This document shows, piece by piece, positions 27,938 through 36,630 of a DNA stretch of 64,000 nucleotides (its first letter is position 1; every line of letters begins with the position of its first letter). This stretch comes from Marinibactrum halimedae (GTDB lineage: Bacteria > Pseudomonadota > Gammaproteobacteria > Pseudomonadales > Cellvibrionaceae): assembly GCF_021234875.1 (NCBI RefSeq), contig NZ_JAJQVM010000009.1, positions 83,712 through 147,711 on the forward strand. Direction: 5' to 3'. Position numbers and translations under genes: made by a program. The notes under the pieces are model-generated. The model saw nothing but the letters and a program-made list of their open reading frames with translations, was not told the DNA's origin and searched no databases.

Positions 27938-27990
27938 AGTGATGGGCACTTAAAAGTGATGGGCACTTATAAAGTGATAGGTACTTAAAG
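27938..27990. repeat. Three ~18-bp tandem copies
   Basis: AGTGATGGGCACTTAAA, AGTGATGGGCACTTATAA and AGTGATAGGTACTTAAAG lie end to end just after the PI-PLC-like gene. Confidence 0.85.
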
Positions 27991-28067
27991 ATGGTTTGAG
28001 AGTGCCCAGACATAAAACCATTGGGTGAAGATCGGGTCTTGTTGGTAGGTTGATGATACCTTGCAGG

Positions 28068-28098
28068 TTGACGGCACCCACCGGATAGCCGTTATAAT
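28068..28098 (+). promoter_or_regulatory. Sigma-70 promoter with GC-rich discriminator
   Basis: TTGACG (28068-28073), 19-base spacer, consensus TATAAT (28093-28098), then CGCGCGC. Such a discriminator is typical of stable-RNA promoters under stringent control. The spacer is slightly long. It drives the candidate small RNA that follows. Confidence 0.6.
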
Positions 28099-28104
28099 CG
28101 CGCG

Positions 28105-28366
28105 CTTTATCTTGGTCGATATAGCTAATGATGAAAATCAATCAATTTTAATTGAGAGTAGTCTAGTTTTATTCGTCTGTAAGATTAGGTGCAATGGAGT
28201 GCATCTGTAATGTAAAGCGGTTACCGCTTTACATTATTTACAAAAGTAGCTTTGCTGCTTTTGTGGTGCCTGTAGTTAAGGATATCTATAAGGTACTAGC
28301 TCTTTGGTTTCTCCAAAAGTTACACACGTATAGCTTAGCCCGCAATTTTTGCGGGCTTTTTTTTAC
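28105..28366 (+). ncRNA. Candidate structured small RNA of about 260 nt
   Basis: This stretch has no plausible reading frame but runs from a good promoter to a textbook terminator. Hairpins in order: arms of 14 bases (28208-28221 and 28223-28236) around a single base; ACAAAAGTAGC (28240-28250) with GCTGCTTTTGT (28254-28264), 11 pairs including one G-U wobble; a small TTTGG/CCAAA stem (28303-28317); then the terminator. I compared it from memory with tmRNA, 6S, 4.5S and RNase P RNA and saw no match. The first hairpin could alternatively be a DNA operator. The ends are estimates. Confidence 0.5.
28337..28366 (+). terminator. Intrinsic terminator of the candidate small RNA
   Basis: AGCCCGCAA (28337-28345) pairs with TTGCGGGCT (28349-28357), 3-base loop, then a run of T to 28364. 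Confidence 0.92.
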
Positions 28367-28574
28367 TGTAACTTATAGAACAAGTGTTTTTCCCTGCAGT
28401 CCCTTATAAAAAAATTTGCCTTCTGTAGGGTGAGCTATACCTCTTTTTGCATTGGGTTTACTCTTGGTTGAAAGTGTTAACTCTGTCATGCCTTTACTTG
28501 GGGGATTGATTATATTGTGTTCAGCAAATGATGCCATTTCTGAAAAATTTGATCACTAAGGGATAGCCCAAGGT

Positions 28575-29468
28575 ATGCGATGTATTGTTCACACCTTTAT
28601 TCTTTTCACTGCAATCGTTGCGGTGGGGTGTAGTGTCCATGTTCCAATTGATCCGCATACTGAGCGCTATTCAGAACTACAGTCTTTTGGTGCGCACAGT
28701 AAAGCCGTTGTTTTTATTCCAGAAAAAACGGCTCAAAAAACATTCTCTGAGCAGGGTATTTTGGCGGTAGGTCCGATTCATGAGTGGGAGGTTGCGTGTG
28801 GGGAAACACTTGCCCAGTCGGCTAAACATTTCCTTGAGAATTACTTTATGACGGTTGAGGTAAGGCACGGCTATTTTGACGCTCACCAATGTTCAGATTG
28901 TGCGTTGGTGGTTAAGCCTACCATCATGGATTTGGAAATGGATAAGGTATTGATGCGTGCCTCTGTGGATTTGAAATTTGATATTCACGACAGCATTGGA
29001 AAAAAAGTGTTGACCTTACGTGCGAAAGGGCGATCAGGTGTGATATCAGCGGATCGGCTCGGTTTGGGGGTGGTTTCCTTAGCGGTACCTATTTTATCCA
29101 GTTTTATGGCAAGTGCGGTGTTGTCCAACTCGGTAGAGGATGCGTTTGCTCATGCTTACAGTCAGTTTAATGACCAAATGATTGTTCATGTGAATGAAGG
29201 CGCTTTAGCAAGAAATTGGCTACCTCAGAATATGCGAAATAAAGTCAGCTACGGTCGCTATGAATTTGCCGCTGAGCGCACAATGATGGATGCAGGATGT
29301 GAGTTTCCGAAAGATGGGTTGCGTTTAGTCAGGGGTGGCTTGGAAGAGCTTTATGAGGCGTATTGTTGGCAACAAGAGCCCTTTTTTGTGAGCTGTGGGG
29401 GCGTCGGTTGTGAAGTGGTGTATTCGGAAAATGGAGTGGAGAGTACCACGGTGGTGACGGCTAATTAG
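28575..29468 (+). CDS. Lipoprotein of unknown function, 297 aa
   Basis: Signal sequence MRCIVHTFILFTAIVAVGC with lipobox VAVGC (Cys19). The mature part has a beta-rich region (residues 45-150) recalling small outer-membrane lipoproteins (ALVVKPTIMDLEMDKVLMRASVDLKFDI), a hydrophobic helix GVVSLAVPILSSFMASAVL near 160-180, and a Cys-rich C terminus (CEF, CWQQ, CGGVGCEVV) likely to form disulfides. No family recognised. The start lacks an ideal ribosome-binding site; AAGGG lies 13 bases upstream. It is downstream of the candidate small RNA terminator and so needs its own promoter between 28366 and 28574. Confidence 0.75.
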   Translation: MRCIVHTFILFTAIVAVGCSVHVPIDPHTERYSELQSFGAHSKAVVFIPEKTAQKTFSEQGILAVGPIHEWEVACGETLAQSAKHFLENYFMTVEVRHGYFDAHQCSDCALVVKPTIMDLEMDKVLMRASVDLKFDIHDSIGKKVLTLRAKGRSGVISADRLGLGVVSLAVPILSSFMASAVLSNSVEDAFAHAYSQFNDQMIVHVNEGALARNWLPQNMRNKVSYGRYEFAAERTMMDAGCEFPKDGLRLVRGGLEELYEAYCWQQEPFFVSCGGVGCEVVYSENGVESTTVVTAN

Positions 29469-29470
29469 TT

Positions 29471-29498
29471 GTAGGTGTAGGTGTAGGTGTAGGTGTAG
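29471..29498. repeat. Hexamer microsatellite GTAGGT
   Basis: Four and a half tandem GTAGGT units two bases past the stop of the lipoprotein gene. Confidence 0.9.
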
Positions 29499-29544
29499 TT
29501 ATTGAAGTACCTGCAACGCGAAATTGACCGACTTTTAGTGAAAA

Positions 29545-30501
29545 TCAGGTATGTCTCTTTCCGCTGCGTTTGAGCTGTTCAGCCTCTTTTCTCGCACGTT
29601 TTTTTTCGGCTTTTTCTTGGCGAATTTTTTCTACTAACTTTTCTTCTTGCTCTCTGTCTGCTGGTGACTCGAATGTCAGTTTCCCCAGTGCACCGCTGCG
29701 AATATCATGGATGATGGCTTCAGCGGCTTTATGTAAATCCACTTTTCCTCCAGCACGAAGTGCGCCTCGCTTTTTACCGATTTCTTCCAGCATATTGATG
29801 AGTGCTTGATCATTACCTGCTATTGCCGAGGGGATAGTAATGCCATAACGCTCTTGGAGCTTTTCGGGATAGCGTTGTGCTAAGTTTTCACAGGCAAATA
29901 AGGCAATGTCTTCGTATTCAATGGCGGTATCTTTAATGGCACCGGTCACGGCTAATCGATAGCCACTATGTGGGTTTTCAACATTTGGCCAAAGAATGCC
30001 AGGTGTATCGTTTAAAATAATATTGTCATCAAGATGAATTCGCTGCTGGGATTTGGTTACAGCGGGTTCGTTACCCACTTTTGCGGCGGAGCGTCCTGCC
30101 AATGTATTAATCAGAGTGGATTTACCCACATTCGGAATGCCAACAATCATGGCGTGAATGGTACGCTGTTGAGCCACTTTGTTAGGCAATAGCTTTTTGA
30201 TGAGTTGTGGTAACGTGCGGGTAGTGGTTTGGTCTGTGGTAGTAATCGCCAAGGTTTTCACGTTCTGGTCAGACTCGAAATACTGCTGCCAAGTTTTGGT
30301 TTGCTCGGTATCGGCAAGGTCTGTTTTAGAGAGTAATTTTATACACGGTTTATTACCGCGTAATTGTGCGATTGCAGGGTTTTCGCTACTGTAGGGAATG
30401 CGGGCATCGAGAATTTCGATGAGTATATCGGTTTTAGGGAGTACTTCGATCATCTGCTTACGTGCTTTGTGCATATGACCTGGATACCAATTAATACTCA
30501 T
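29545..30501 (-). CDS. ylqF: Ribosome biogenesis GTPase YlqF/RbgA type
   Basis: 318 aa from MSINWYPGHMHKAR, the typical opening of the family. It is a circularly permuted GTPase: the G4 motif LLSKTDLAD comes first, then the P-loop GIPNVGKSTLINTL and the G3 motif DTPGI. A C-terminal domain and a Lys/Arg/Glu-rich tail (KIRQEKAEKKRARKEAEQLKR) fit rRNA binding. It assists maturation of the large ribosomal subunit. The frame extends back to a GTG at 30555 that overlaps the stop of the upstream gene, which could indicate coupling, but conservation favours 30501. Confidence 0.93.
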   Translation of the reverse strand: MSINWYPGHMHKARKQMIEVLPKTDILIEILDARIPYSSENPAIAQLRGNKPCIKLLSKTDLADTEQTKTWQQYFESDQNVKTLAITTTDQTTTRTLPQLIKKLLPNKVAQQRTIHAMIVGIPNVGKSTLINTLAGRSAAKVGNEPAVTKSQQRIHLDDNIILNDTPGILWPNVENPHSGYRLAVTGAIKDTAIEYEDIALFACENLAQRYPEKLQERYGITIPSAIAGNDQALINMLEEIGKKRGALRAGGKVDLHKAAEAIIHDIRSGALGKLTFESPADREQEEKLVEKIRQEKAEKKRARKEAEQLKRSGKRHT

Positions 30502-30540
30502 CTTTTTACTTGTCCGTTTTATTTTTACCTGTGTTGATAG

Positions 30541-30563
30541 AATGAATCGTATCACGATTCATT
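30541..30563. repeat. Near-perfect palindrome at the mscS-ylqF junction
   Basis: AATGAATCGT (30541-30550) and its exact complement ACGATTCATT (30554-30563) flank three bases that include part of the stop codon of the channel gene. No T-run follows. Confidence 0.75.
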
Positions 30564-32345
30564 CATAAGCGCTTTGCCTTCAGTGGATGGCGGCTGATGA
30601 ACCATGAGTTGATGGAATGGAATGGTCCACCCATTACTATTACAGGCTTCGATAAAGTTGGCCTCTAGGCGTCGCTTGATATGGTAATACTGTAAGGCAT
30701 ATTTACCCGTGAAGGAGGCGATAAGCCTAAAGTCTAAAGAGGAGTCATTGGCAGCATCAAACTCAAACGTGAAATCTAACAGGCTTTCGGCAAATTCGCT
30801 GGTACGTAGCATACTCAACATGGAAGTTTTTAGTGCAGGTAGTGCCGATTCCAGTATTGTTGGCTGAAGGGTGTAATCTAAGGGGAGTGTCATAAAAATA
30901 CTGAACCCCTTTCGAGTGAGGTTTTGAAATGGGGTTTTGAGTAAATCTTCGATTTGATAGGTGAATATGGCTTTTCCTCGTTCAATTTGAACTTGCTCAG
31001 GTGAAAGCTGTTCGACGATACCCAAGACACCATTGGGAAATAACAAGACATCATTTAATCGGCATGGAAACCAGGGCTCATTTTGGTGAAAAGGCCTGGA
31101 AGATAAGGCGCTAAGCTCTGTAACGGGAACGCGTAAGTGCCCGTCTAGCCAAGGGTTGTGAAGATGTGTGTACACATCCAATTCTTTTACTCTCCAAGGA
31201 ATGCCTTGATACATTAGGCGCTCCCCCTGCCTTACAGACCCCATATTCAGTAGCGTACGTAGCTCGACTAAATATTGGGGTATCGCAACGCGTAAGCTCA
31301 TCAGAATGGAAGCGATGATAATCAGTGATAATACGAGAATAAGCCATTCTGAAAACCCGTAGAGCACCATTAAATACACCAGGGTACCAAGAGTGGCTCC
31401 CACCATGCGTTTGATGAGGTTAATACTGCGTTCAAAGGAGATGAATTGTTCAGGTCGCTGCTTGCCTAGAATCAGAATGGGTAGCCTGCCCAGTAAACTG
31501 ATCAATTGATAAATCAACGCTGCTGCGAGAATGGCCACAATAAGATGGATTCCCATACTGCGAGCGATGTTTTTTGCCGTAGTGGAAATGGTTTCCCAAA
31601 TCGGGTTCTGGGCAGCCTCTAGACGCTTTATTTCACTGTGGATAAGTGTGATTTTTTGTTGTGCGCTGGTATGTCGGGATTGAGCGGATTCCAGTAGTCC
31701 GACGACTTCTTTTCGCAATGTGTTTTGTTGGACATCTTCTAGCGTCGATTCTAGGTGTTCGATGGCAGCAGAGAGTGATTTGCGTCTTTTTTTCCAAAAG
31801 CTGAGTTCGGACTGAAGGTCTTCCAATATTCGTGGTCGTGCGGTGATTTCTTTGAGTTCATCCAAAAATGGGGCAATAATGGCTTCTAGGTCTTCCTGCC
31901 AATTGTATTCTGCTCGACCGGGAATGTGTTTAACAAAGAGTTTCGCACCACCTGTGGCAATGGCGATAAACTCATCGTGTAAGTCCGCCGCAATGTCTTG
32001 AGAGTTTCTCAATTCGCTTTCTAACCGGCTGATTTGCCCGGGTTCGGTGGTCGCAGCCAGTCGACGTTTGAGCGTTTGCTGCTGTTTTTTTTGATTTTTA
32101 ATTTGCTCTTGAATTTGTGCAAGCGTCTCTGCCGTCGTTGGGTTTGACCCGTTATCACTCTCTTTTTGACTTTTTTCTTCTTGTTGTCCAGTAGACCGCC
32201 GTTCTTTGGGAAGAGGCTCTTCCTTACCATAAACGGTATCGATAGCAGAAAGCGTCAGTATAAAAATGAAAATGCGCAGAAATATAAACTCTTTTCTAGA
32301 GCAACGGGGGTGTTGCGAAGGTGTGAATTGAACAGTGGATTGCAT
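30552..32345 (-). CDS. MscS-family mechanosensitive channel with periplasmic coiled-coil domain
   Basis: 597 aa from ATG 32345 (GGAAAG 4 bases upstream). Signal-like hydrophobic segment IFLRIFIFILTLS at the N terminus, then a long charged coiled-coil region (residues 45-240), three or four membrane segments (about 255-375), and the MscS-like beta domain and C-terminal alpha/beta domain (WRVKELDVYTHLHNPWLDGHLRVPV; LPLDYTLQPTILESALPAL). The pore helix region ILMSLRVAIPQYLVELRTLL is less Gly/Ala rich than E. coli MscS. It probably gates solutes on osmotic downshock or regulates envelope tension. Fifty bases separate it from ylqF. Confidence 0.83.
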   Translation of the reverse strand: MQSTVQFTPSQHPRCSRKEFIFLRIFIFILTLSAIDTVYGKEEPLPKERRSTGQQEEKSQKESDNGSNPTTAETLAQIQEQIKNQKKQQQTLKRRLAATTEPGQISRLESELRNSQDIAADLHDEFIAIATGGAKLFVKHIPGRAEYNWQEDLEAIIAPFLDELKEITARPRILEDLQSELSFWKKRRKSLSAAIEHLESTLEDVQQNTLRKEVVGLLESAQSRHTSAQQKITLIHSEIKRLEAAQNPIWETISTTAKNIARSMGIHLIVAILAAALIYQLISLLGRLPILILGKQRPEQFISFERSINLIKRMVGATLGTLVYLMVLYGFSEWLILVLSLIIIASILMSLRVAIPQYLVELRTLLNMGSVRQGERLMYQGIPWRVKELDVYTHLHNPWLDGHLRVPVTELSALSSRPFHQNEPWFPCRLNDVLLFPNGVLGIVEQLSPEQVQIERGKAIFTYQIEDLLKTPFQNLTRKGFSIFMTLPLDYTLQPTILESALPALKTSMLSMLRTSEFAESLLDFTFEFDAANDSSLDFRLIASFTGKYALQYYHIKRRLEANFIEACNSNGWTIPFHQLMVHQPPSTEGKALMNES

Positions 32346-32534
32346 ACATCTTTCCGTGTTTTTCGCGTACATCGTCTGTAAAAGGCTAGAAGCTTAACGA
32401 TTATTGAGGAAACCTTCCGATACCGGTTTTGTGGGCAGTTAAAGAAGTAATTCTCAACTATTGACTATTTGTATGGTGAGCTTCGAGATTGATGGTGGAA
32501 ATTTTGTTGTAGGCTTTTGTTGTGGTGTGCAAAC

Positions 32535-32563
32535 TTGCATCAATCTGGCGAAGAACATAGAAT
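32535..32563 (+). promoter_or_regulatory. Promoter of the rpsF operon
   Basis: TTGCAT (32535-32540), 17-base spacer, TAGAAT (32558-32563), followed by a C/G-rich discriminator ACGCCGCCCC, as expected for a growth-rate-regulated ribosomal protein operon. Confidence 0.75.
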
Positions 32564-32593
32564 ACGCCGCCCCTAAATTTCGAAGTTGGGAGT

Positions 32594-32668
32594 CTTAGGA
32601 CTTCTCTAAAAATTGGGGTGATCAACGTTTAGGAAAAGCAGTCCGTTGATTTGTTTTTAAATCCTAAG
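32594..32668 (+). promoter_or_regulatory. Nested-stem 5' leader of the rpsF operon
   Basis: CTTAGGA (32594-32600) can pair with TCCTAAG (32662-32668), and inside it ATCAACG (32621-32627) with CGTTGAT (32644-32650). Both stems are perfect 7-mers lying between the promoter and the rpsF start. S6 or S6:S18 autoregulation through leader RNA is known in bacteria; whether this fold belongs to that class I cannot tell. Confidence 0.5.
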
Positions 32669-32738
32669 CACTCCTTGTCTTACTGCGCTGTTGTTACTTA
32701 AATGACACGACAGAAGACGTAACCCGTAAGGAGCAGAT

Positions 32739-33176
32739 ATGCGTCATTACGAAATCATTTTCTTAGTTCACCCAGATCAAAGTGAGCAAGTATCAGGCAT
32801 GATTGAGCGTTACACCTCAACGGTTCAAGAGTCTGGTGGTGCGGTTCATCGCTTAGAAGACTGGGGCCGTCGCCAGTTGGCATACTCCATCAATAAAATT
32901 CACAAAGCACACTACATCATGATGAATGTCGAGTGTAATGCTGAAGCCCTTGAGGAGTTGACCACTAACTTCCGTTATAACGATGCAATCCTGCGTAGCA
33001 TGGTTGTTCGCTGTGATGAAGCGGTTACGGAAGAATCTCCCATCATGAAGTCAGAGAAAGAAAGCCGCGAGCGCAAAGCGCGTCGTGACGAGCGTCAAGC
33101 TCGTGAAGAGCGTGCTAATGAAGCCTCTGAGGAAGAATCCACTGAAGCGCCAAGCGCTGAAAGCGAAGCTGAGTAA
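32739..33176 (+). CDS. rpsF: 30S ribosomal protein S6
   Basis: 145 aa. [18 protein letters not shown], the [10 protein letters not shown] motif and HYIMMNVEC are diagnostic. The acidic/charged C-terminal tail from about residue 105 ([12 protein letters not shown]) is long, as in many gammaproteobacteria where RimK adds glutamates. RBS AAGGAG 7 bases upstream. It binds S18 in the platform of the small subunit. First gene of the ribosomal operon. Confidence 0.98.
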   Translation: MRHYEIIFLVHPDQSEQVSGMIERYTSTVQESGGAVHRLEDWGRRQLAYSINKIHKAHYIMMNVECNAEALEELTTNFRYNDAILRSMVVRCDEAVTEESPIMKSEKESRERKARRDERQAREERANEASEEESTEAPSAESEAE

Positions 33177-33190
33177 GGGGGATAACACAC

Positions 33191-33418
33191 ATGGCACGTT
33201 TTTTCCGTCGTCGTAAGTTCTGTCGTTTCACCGCTGAAGGTGTTAAGCAAATCGACTACAAAGATTTGGATACCTTGAAAGCGTATATTACTGAAACTGG
33301 CAAAATTGTGCCTAGCCGTATTACTGGCACACAAGCGAAGTATCAGCGTCAATTAGCGACCGCTATCAAGCGTGCACGCTACATCGCGCTGTTACCGTAC
33401 ACTGACAGCCACGAATAA
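33191..33418 (+). CDS. rpsR: 30S ribosomal protein S18
   Basis: 75 aa, full length: [25 protein letters not shown] and [20 protein letters not shown] are typical. It follows rpsF by 14 bases with AAGGGGG as ribosome-binding site. It assembles with S6 onto 16S rRNA. Confidence 0.98.
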   Translation: MARFFRRRKFCRFTAEGVKQIDYKDLDTLKAYITETGKIVPSRITGTQAKYQRQLATAIKRARYIALLPYTDSHE

Positions 33419-33430
33419 TCGTTGCTGCTC

Positions 33431-34297
33431 GTGCGTGCGCTGGCTGAGTTCATCATGCAGGGGCGCGTGCAAGCGACCGTGGTGGCCCTGCTGGGTAGTT
33501 GGGTGCCACTCTTAAGTCCGGCAACGGTCGGGTTGGTAACTCTAAGGTTGGGTTATCATCAAGGTATTTGGATTTTTATAGCGGCGATTCTTCCAGCGGT
33601 CATTGCACCCTGGTGGAGTCCAGAAACGCCATTGCTAATGCTAATGGTGCTTTTGAATGTCACCAGTTTGTTTACCACACTGGTGGTTGCAGAAGCCTTA
33701 CGCTGGATTCGCTCTTGGCCTGTGGCACTAATGCTTGCCACGATACTATCGGTAATGGCGGCAATTGTTGTTGGCCTGATCAATCCTCAAGATGTGGAGA
33801 ATATTACCTCCGCTGCCAAAGAGGCTATTGAACAGCTCAATGCAACACAACAACAAAATGTACCATTACCAACAGAGCGATTCAGTTTAGGGATGCTGGG
33901 TTTTTTCAATGTGTTTGTGGCACTTATGGGGCTATTAATAGGCCGTTGGTTACAATCAATTGTGTATAACCCAGGGGGTTTCCAAGAAGAAATACACCAG
34001 CTGCGCTTACCGTCTTCTATGGCAATGGTGTGTGCTGGGGCATCAATATATTGTTGGTGGTTAGGTTCGGATTACTCTTGGTGGACCCTTCTTTTTGCGA
34101 CACCACTTATGCTCAGTGGCATTGGTTTGGTGCATTGGTTTTGTAAATCCAAAAAGTTGCCAGCATTTTGGTTGGTTGCGTTTTACGCGGCTCTGTTATT
34201 GGTAAGTCCGCTGTCAATTTTGCTGGTGTTACTGGCGACATCGGATAGCTTTTTTAACGTACGCGAGCGGTTAGCGCGAATGCGCTCAGGTGAATAG
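33431..34297 (+). CDS. DUF2232/YybS-like membrane protein in the ribosomal operon
   Basis: 288-residue polytopic membrane protein with about eight hydrophobic segments and an Arg-rich tail (RERLARMRSGE). Position between rpsR and rplI is conserved in Pseudomonas relatives, where a DUF2232 protein occupies the same slot. The start is taken as GTG 33431 (VRALAEFIMQGRVQATVV) by similarity with that family; TTG 33422 and ATG 33455 are alternatives and none has a good ribosome-binding site, so translation is probably coupled to rpsR, whose stop is 12 bases away. Function unknown. Confidence 0.85.
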   Translation: MRALAEFIMQGRVQATVVALLGSWVPLLSPATVGLVTLRLGYHQGIWIFIAAILPAVIAPWWSPETPLLMLMVLLNVTSLFTTLVVAEALRWIRSWPVALMLATILSVMAAIVVGLINPQDVENITSAAKEAIEQLNATQQQNVPLPTERFSLGMLGFFNVFVALMGLLIGRWLQSIVYNPGGFQEEIHQLRLPSSMAMVCAGASIYCWWLGSDYSWWTLLFATPLMLSGIGLVHWFCKSKKLPAFWLVAFYAALLLVSPLSILLVLLATSDSFFNVRERLARMRSGE

Positions 34298-34341
34298 CCA
34301 GAGATGGCTCGTAGCTACGACTTAATTAGAGGGTAAACGAG

Positions 34342-34791
34342 ATGGAAGTTATTCTGCTCGAAAAAGTGGGTAAGCTTGGTAATATCGGCGACAAAGTGGC
34401 TGTAAAAGCTGGTTTTGGCCGTAACTACTTGATCCCACAAGGTAAGGCTTTGCCTGCCAACGAAAAAAACTTGGCTGAGTTTGAAGCTCGTCGTTCCGAG
34501 TTGGAAGCGGCAGCGGCTGACAAACGTACTGCTGCTGAAGCCAGAGCTGAGAAATTGGCTGCGCTGGAAGCGGTGGTTATCACGGCTAACGCAGGTGATG
34601 AAGGCAAGTTGTTCGGTTCTATTGGTACTCGTGATATCGCCGATGCAATCACTGCTGCAGGCGTTGAAGTCTCTAAAGCGGAAGTAAAGTTGCCAGAAGG
34701 TACTTTGCGTGAAGTGGGTGAGTTTGCTGTTGATATTCAAGTACACAGCGAAGTTATTCAGTCCGTTACGATTTCTGTAGAAGCTGAATAA
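34342..34791 (+). CDS. rplI: 50S ribosomal protein L9
   Basis: 149 aa, the usual length. [30 protein letters not shown] is the family signature, followed by the long connecting helix ([18 protein letters not shown]) and the C-terminal domain ending in SVTISVEAE. It binds 23S rRNA near L1. Last gene of the ribosomal operon; a hairpin follows and dnaB starts 220 bases on. Confidence 0.98.
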   Translation: MEVILLEKVGKLGNIGDKVAVKAGFGRNYLIPQGKALPANEKNLAEFEARRSELEAAAADKRTAAEARAEKLAALEAVVITANAGDEGKLFGSIGTRDIADAITAAGVEVSKAEVKLPEGTLREVGEFAVDIQVHSEVIQSVTISVEAE

Positions 34792-34811
34792 GCGTCTGCA
34801 CTTTTCGTAGG

Positions 34812-34843
34812 TTATGGCCGTTGCTCTGTTGTAGCGGCCATAA
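34812..34843 (+). terminator. Hairpin without T-run after rplI
   Basis: TTATGGCCG (34812-34820) pairs exactly with CGGCCATAA (34835-34843), loop of 14. It lacks a T-tract, so it may attenuate or protect the transcript rather than end it fully before dnaB. Confidence 0.5.
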
Positions 34844-35010
34844 TCGTATATCGCCTTTCTGCGTTACTTTTCTTGCATTCCTTCTTGAAAAATCCCACAC
34901 CTATTTATTTAATCATACTTGCAAGTTGCGCCTCTGTTTTTGACAATTGTGTGCATTGTCTTTCTCTTATCTGATCCTCTTTTTAATATGACTTTACCGA
35001 GCAGCCGCTG

Positions 35011-36444
35011 ATGAGTGACACAGAGCCAACACCCACCTCAGATTTTGACACTTATCACTCGGATATCACTTTTGATTCGGAGCGCTCGCAAGAGGCGATG
35101 GGGGTTCTGCCGCATTCTATCGAGGCAGAGCAGGCAGTACTGGGTGCACTGATGTTGGATAACAGTCGCTTTGATGCAGTGGCGGAAATTTTGACAGAAG
35201 ACGATTTTTTCCGCCAAGGACATCGTATGATCTTCCAGGTCATGATGTCATTGCAGCAGCAAGAGCAGCCTTTGGATGTCATCACTGTGGCAGAGGCTTT
35301 AGAAACCCATGAGTCTCTTGAGACGATTGGTGGATTACCCTATTTGGCGGAGTTGGCGGCGAATACACCGGGCTCGGTGAACATCGTCGCTTATGGTCAA
35401 ATTGTTGTAGAGCGTGCGACGTTACGCCGATTAATTTCAACCGCCCACGAAATTAGCCGCAGCAGCATGAATCCTGCGGGATTGAGTGCAGATGACTTGC
35501 TTCAGTTAGCGGAAAAAAGTGTTGCGGAAATTGTCGAAAATCGCCCAAAACAAGGCGGTTTTCATGAAATGAATGCTCTGTTGAAAGAGACGGTTAATCG
35601 TATTGATGAGCTCTTCAACTCGGATTCGGATATCACTGGGATATCCACAGGTTTGATGGATTTAGACCAACGTACTTCGGGTTGGCAGAACGGTGAATTG
35701 GTGATTCTGGCTGCCCGTCCTTCCATGGGCAAAACGGCCCTTGCATTGAACTTTGTTGAAGCGTGTTTATTTACCCAAGGGCGACCGGCTTTAGTATTCA
35801 GTATGGAGATGCCGGCGAACTCATTGATGATGCGGATGCTGTCATCAGTAGGGCGTATTGATCAGGGTAAAATTCGTAACGGTAAGCTGGCCGAAGAAGA
35901 TTGGCCGAAGTTATCCGCTGCGATGGGCAAGCTAAAAGACAAGAAACTCTTTATTGATGATACACCTGGCTTAACACCACAAGAAGTGCGTGCCCGTGTG
36001 CGTCGTATTGCTCGCGAACATGGTAATCCCGGTTTGGTGATGGTGGATTACCTTCAGTTGATGCAAGTTGCAGGTAAAAGCGAGGGTCGAACTCAGGAAA
36101 TCTCTGAAATTTCTCGCTCCCTTAAGGCCCTAGCCAAAGAGTTTGATTGCCCTGTGGTGGCACTTTCCCAGCTAAATCGGAGTGTGGAGCAACGACCTAA
36201 TAAACGCCCTATGAATTCAGATTTGCGTGAATCGGGTGCGATTGAGCAGGATGCTGATGTCATTTTGTTTATTTATCGAGATGAGTATTACAACGAAGAC
36301 AGCCCTGATAAAGGCGTGGCCGAGTTGATTGTCGGTAAGCAACGTAATGGTGAGGTGGGTACTTGTAGAGCGGCGTTTGTGGGTAAGTTTACGCGCTTTG
36401 AAAACCTCGCTCCCGAATATGGCGGCGAAAGTAGTGGTTTTTAA
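35011..36444 (+). CDS. dnaB: Replicative DNA helicase DnaB
   Basis: 477 aa. N-terminal primase-interacting domain (PHSIEAEQAVLGALMLD...), linker helix, and RecA-like ATPase domain with Walker A ARPSMGKTALAL, Walker B LVMVDYLQLM, and the C-terminal SDLRESGAIEQDADVI and KQRNGEVG motifs. It forms the hexamer that unwinds DNA ahead of the fork. The rplI-dnaB order is conserved in gammaproteobacteria. No intein is present. Confidence 0.98.
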   Translation: MSDTEPTPTSDFDTYHSDITFDSERSQEAMGVLPHSIEAEQAVLGALMLDNSRFDAVAEILTEDDFFRQGHRMIFQVMMSLQQQEQPLDVITVAEALETHESLETIGGLPYLAELAANTPGSVNIVAYGQIVVERATLRRLISTAHEISRSSMNPAGLSADDLLQLAEKSVAEIVENRPKQGGFHEMNALLKETVNRIDELFNSDSDITGISTGLMDLDQRTSGWQNGELVILAARPSMGKTALALNFVEACLFTQGRPALVFSMEMPANSLMMRMLSSVGRIDQGKIRNGKLAEEDWPKLSAAMGKLKDKKLFIDDTPGLTPQEVRARVRRIAREHGNPGLVMVDYLQLMQVAGKSEGRTQEISEISRSLKALAKEFDCPVVALSQLNRSVEQRPNKRPMNSDLRESGAIEQDADVILFIYRDEYYNEDSPDKGVAELIVGKQRNGEVGTCRAAFVGKFTRFENLAPEYGGESSGF

Positions 36445-36630
36445 TGATTATCCGTAACTATTCTTTGATAGCTTAAAAAGCGTCGAGCAGATTTTTTATT
36501 CTTTTATTTCAAATCGATTTTGTCTTTGGATTTTGTCGCTTGGCGATCAGTATACAAGCTGCGTTCGTGTGTGTATCATCGCGGCCCTTTGACAAGTTCA
36601 TTGACTGCTTTGATACAGAGTCCAGCGGTT

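Noticed and set aside
27950..28141. 63-aa - strand frame after the PI-PLC-like gene
   Set aside because: It overlaps tandem repeats and the small RNA promoter and lacks a start signal.
36520..36630. N-terminal extension of PanC
   Set aside because: It starts with TTG, is not conserved, and the normal PanC start is at 36631.
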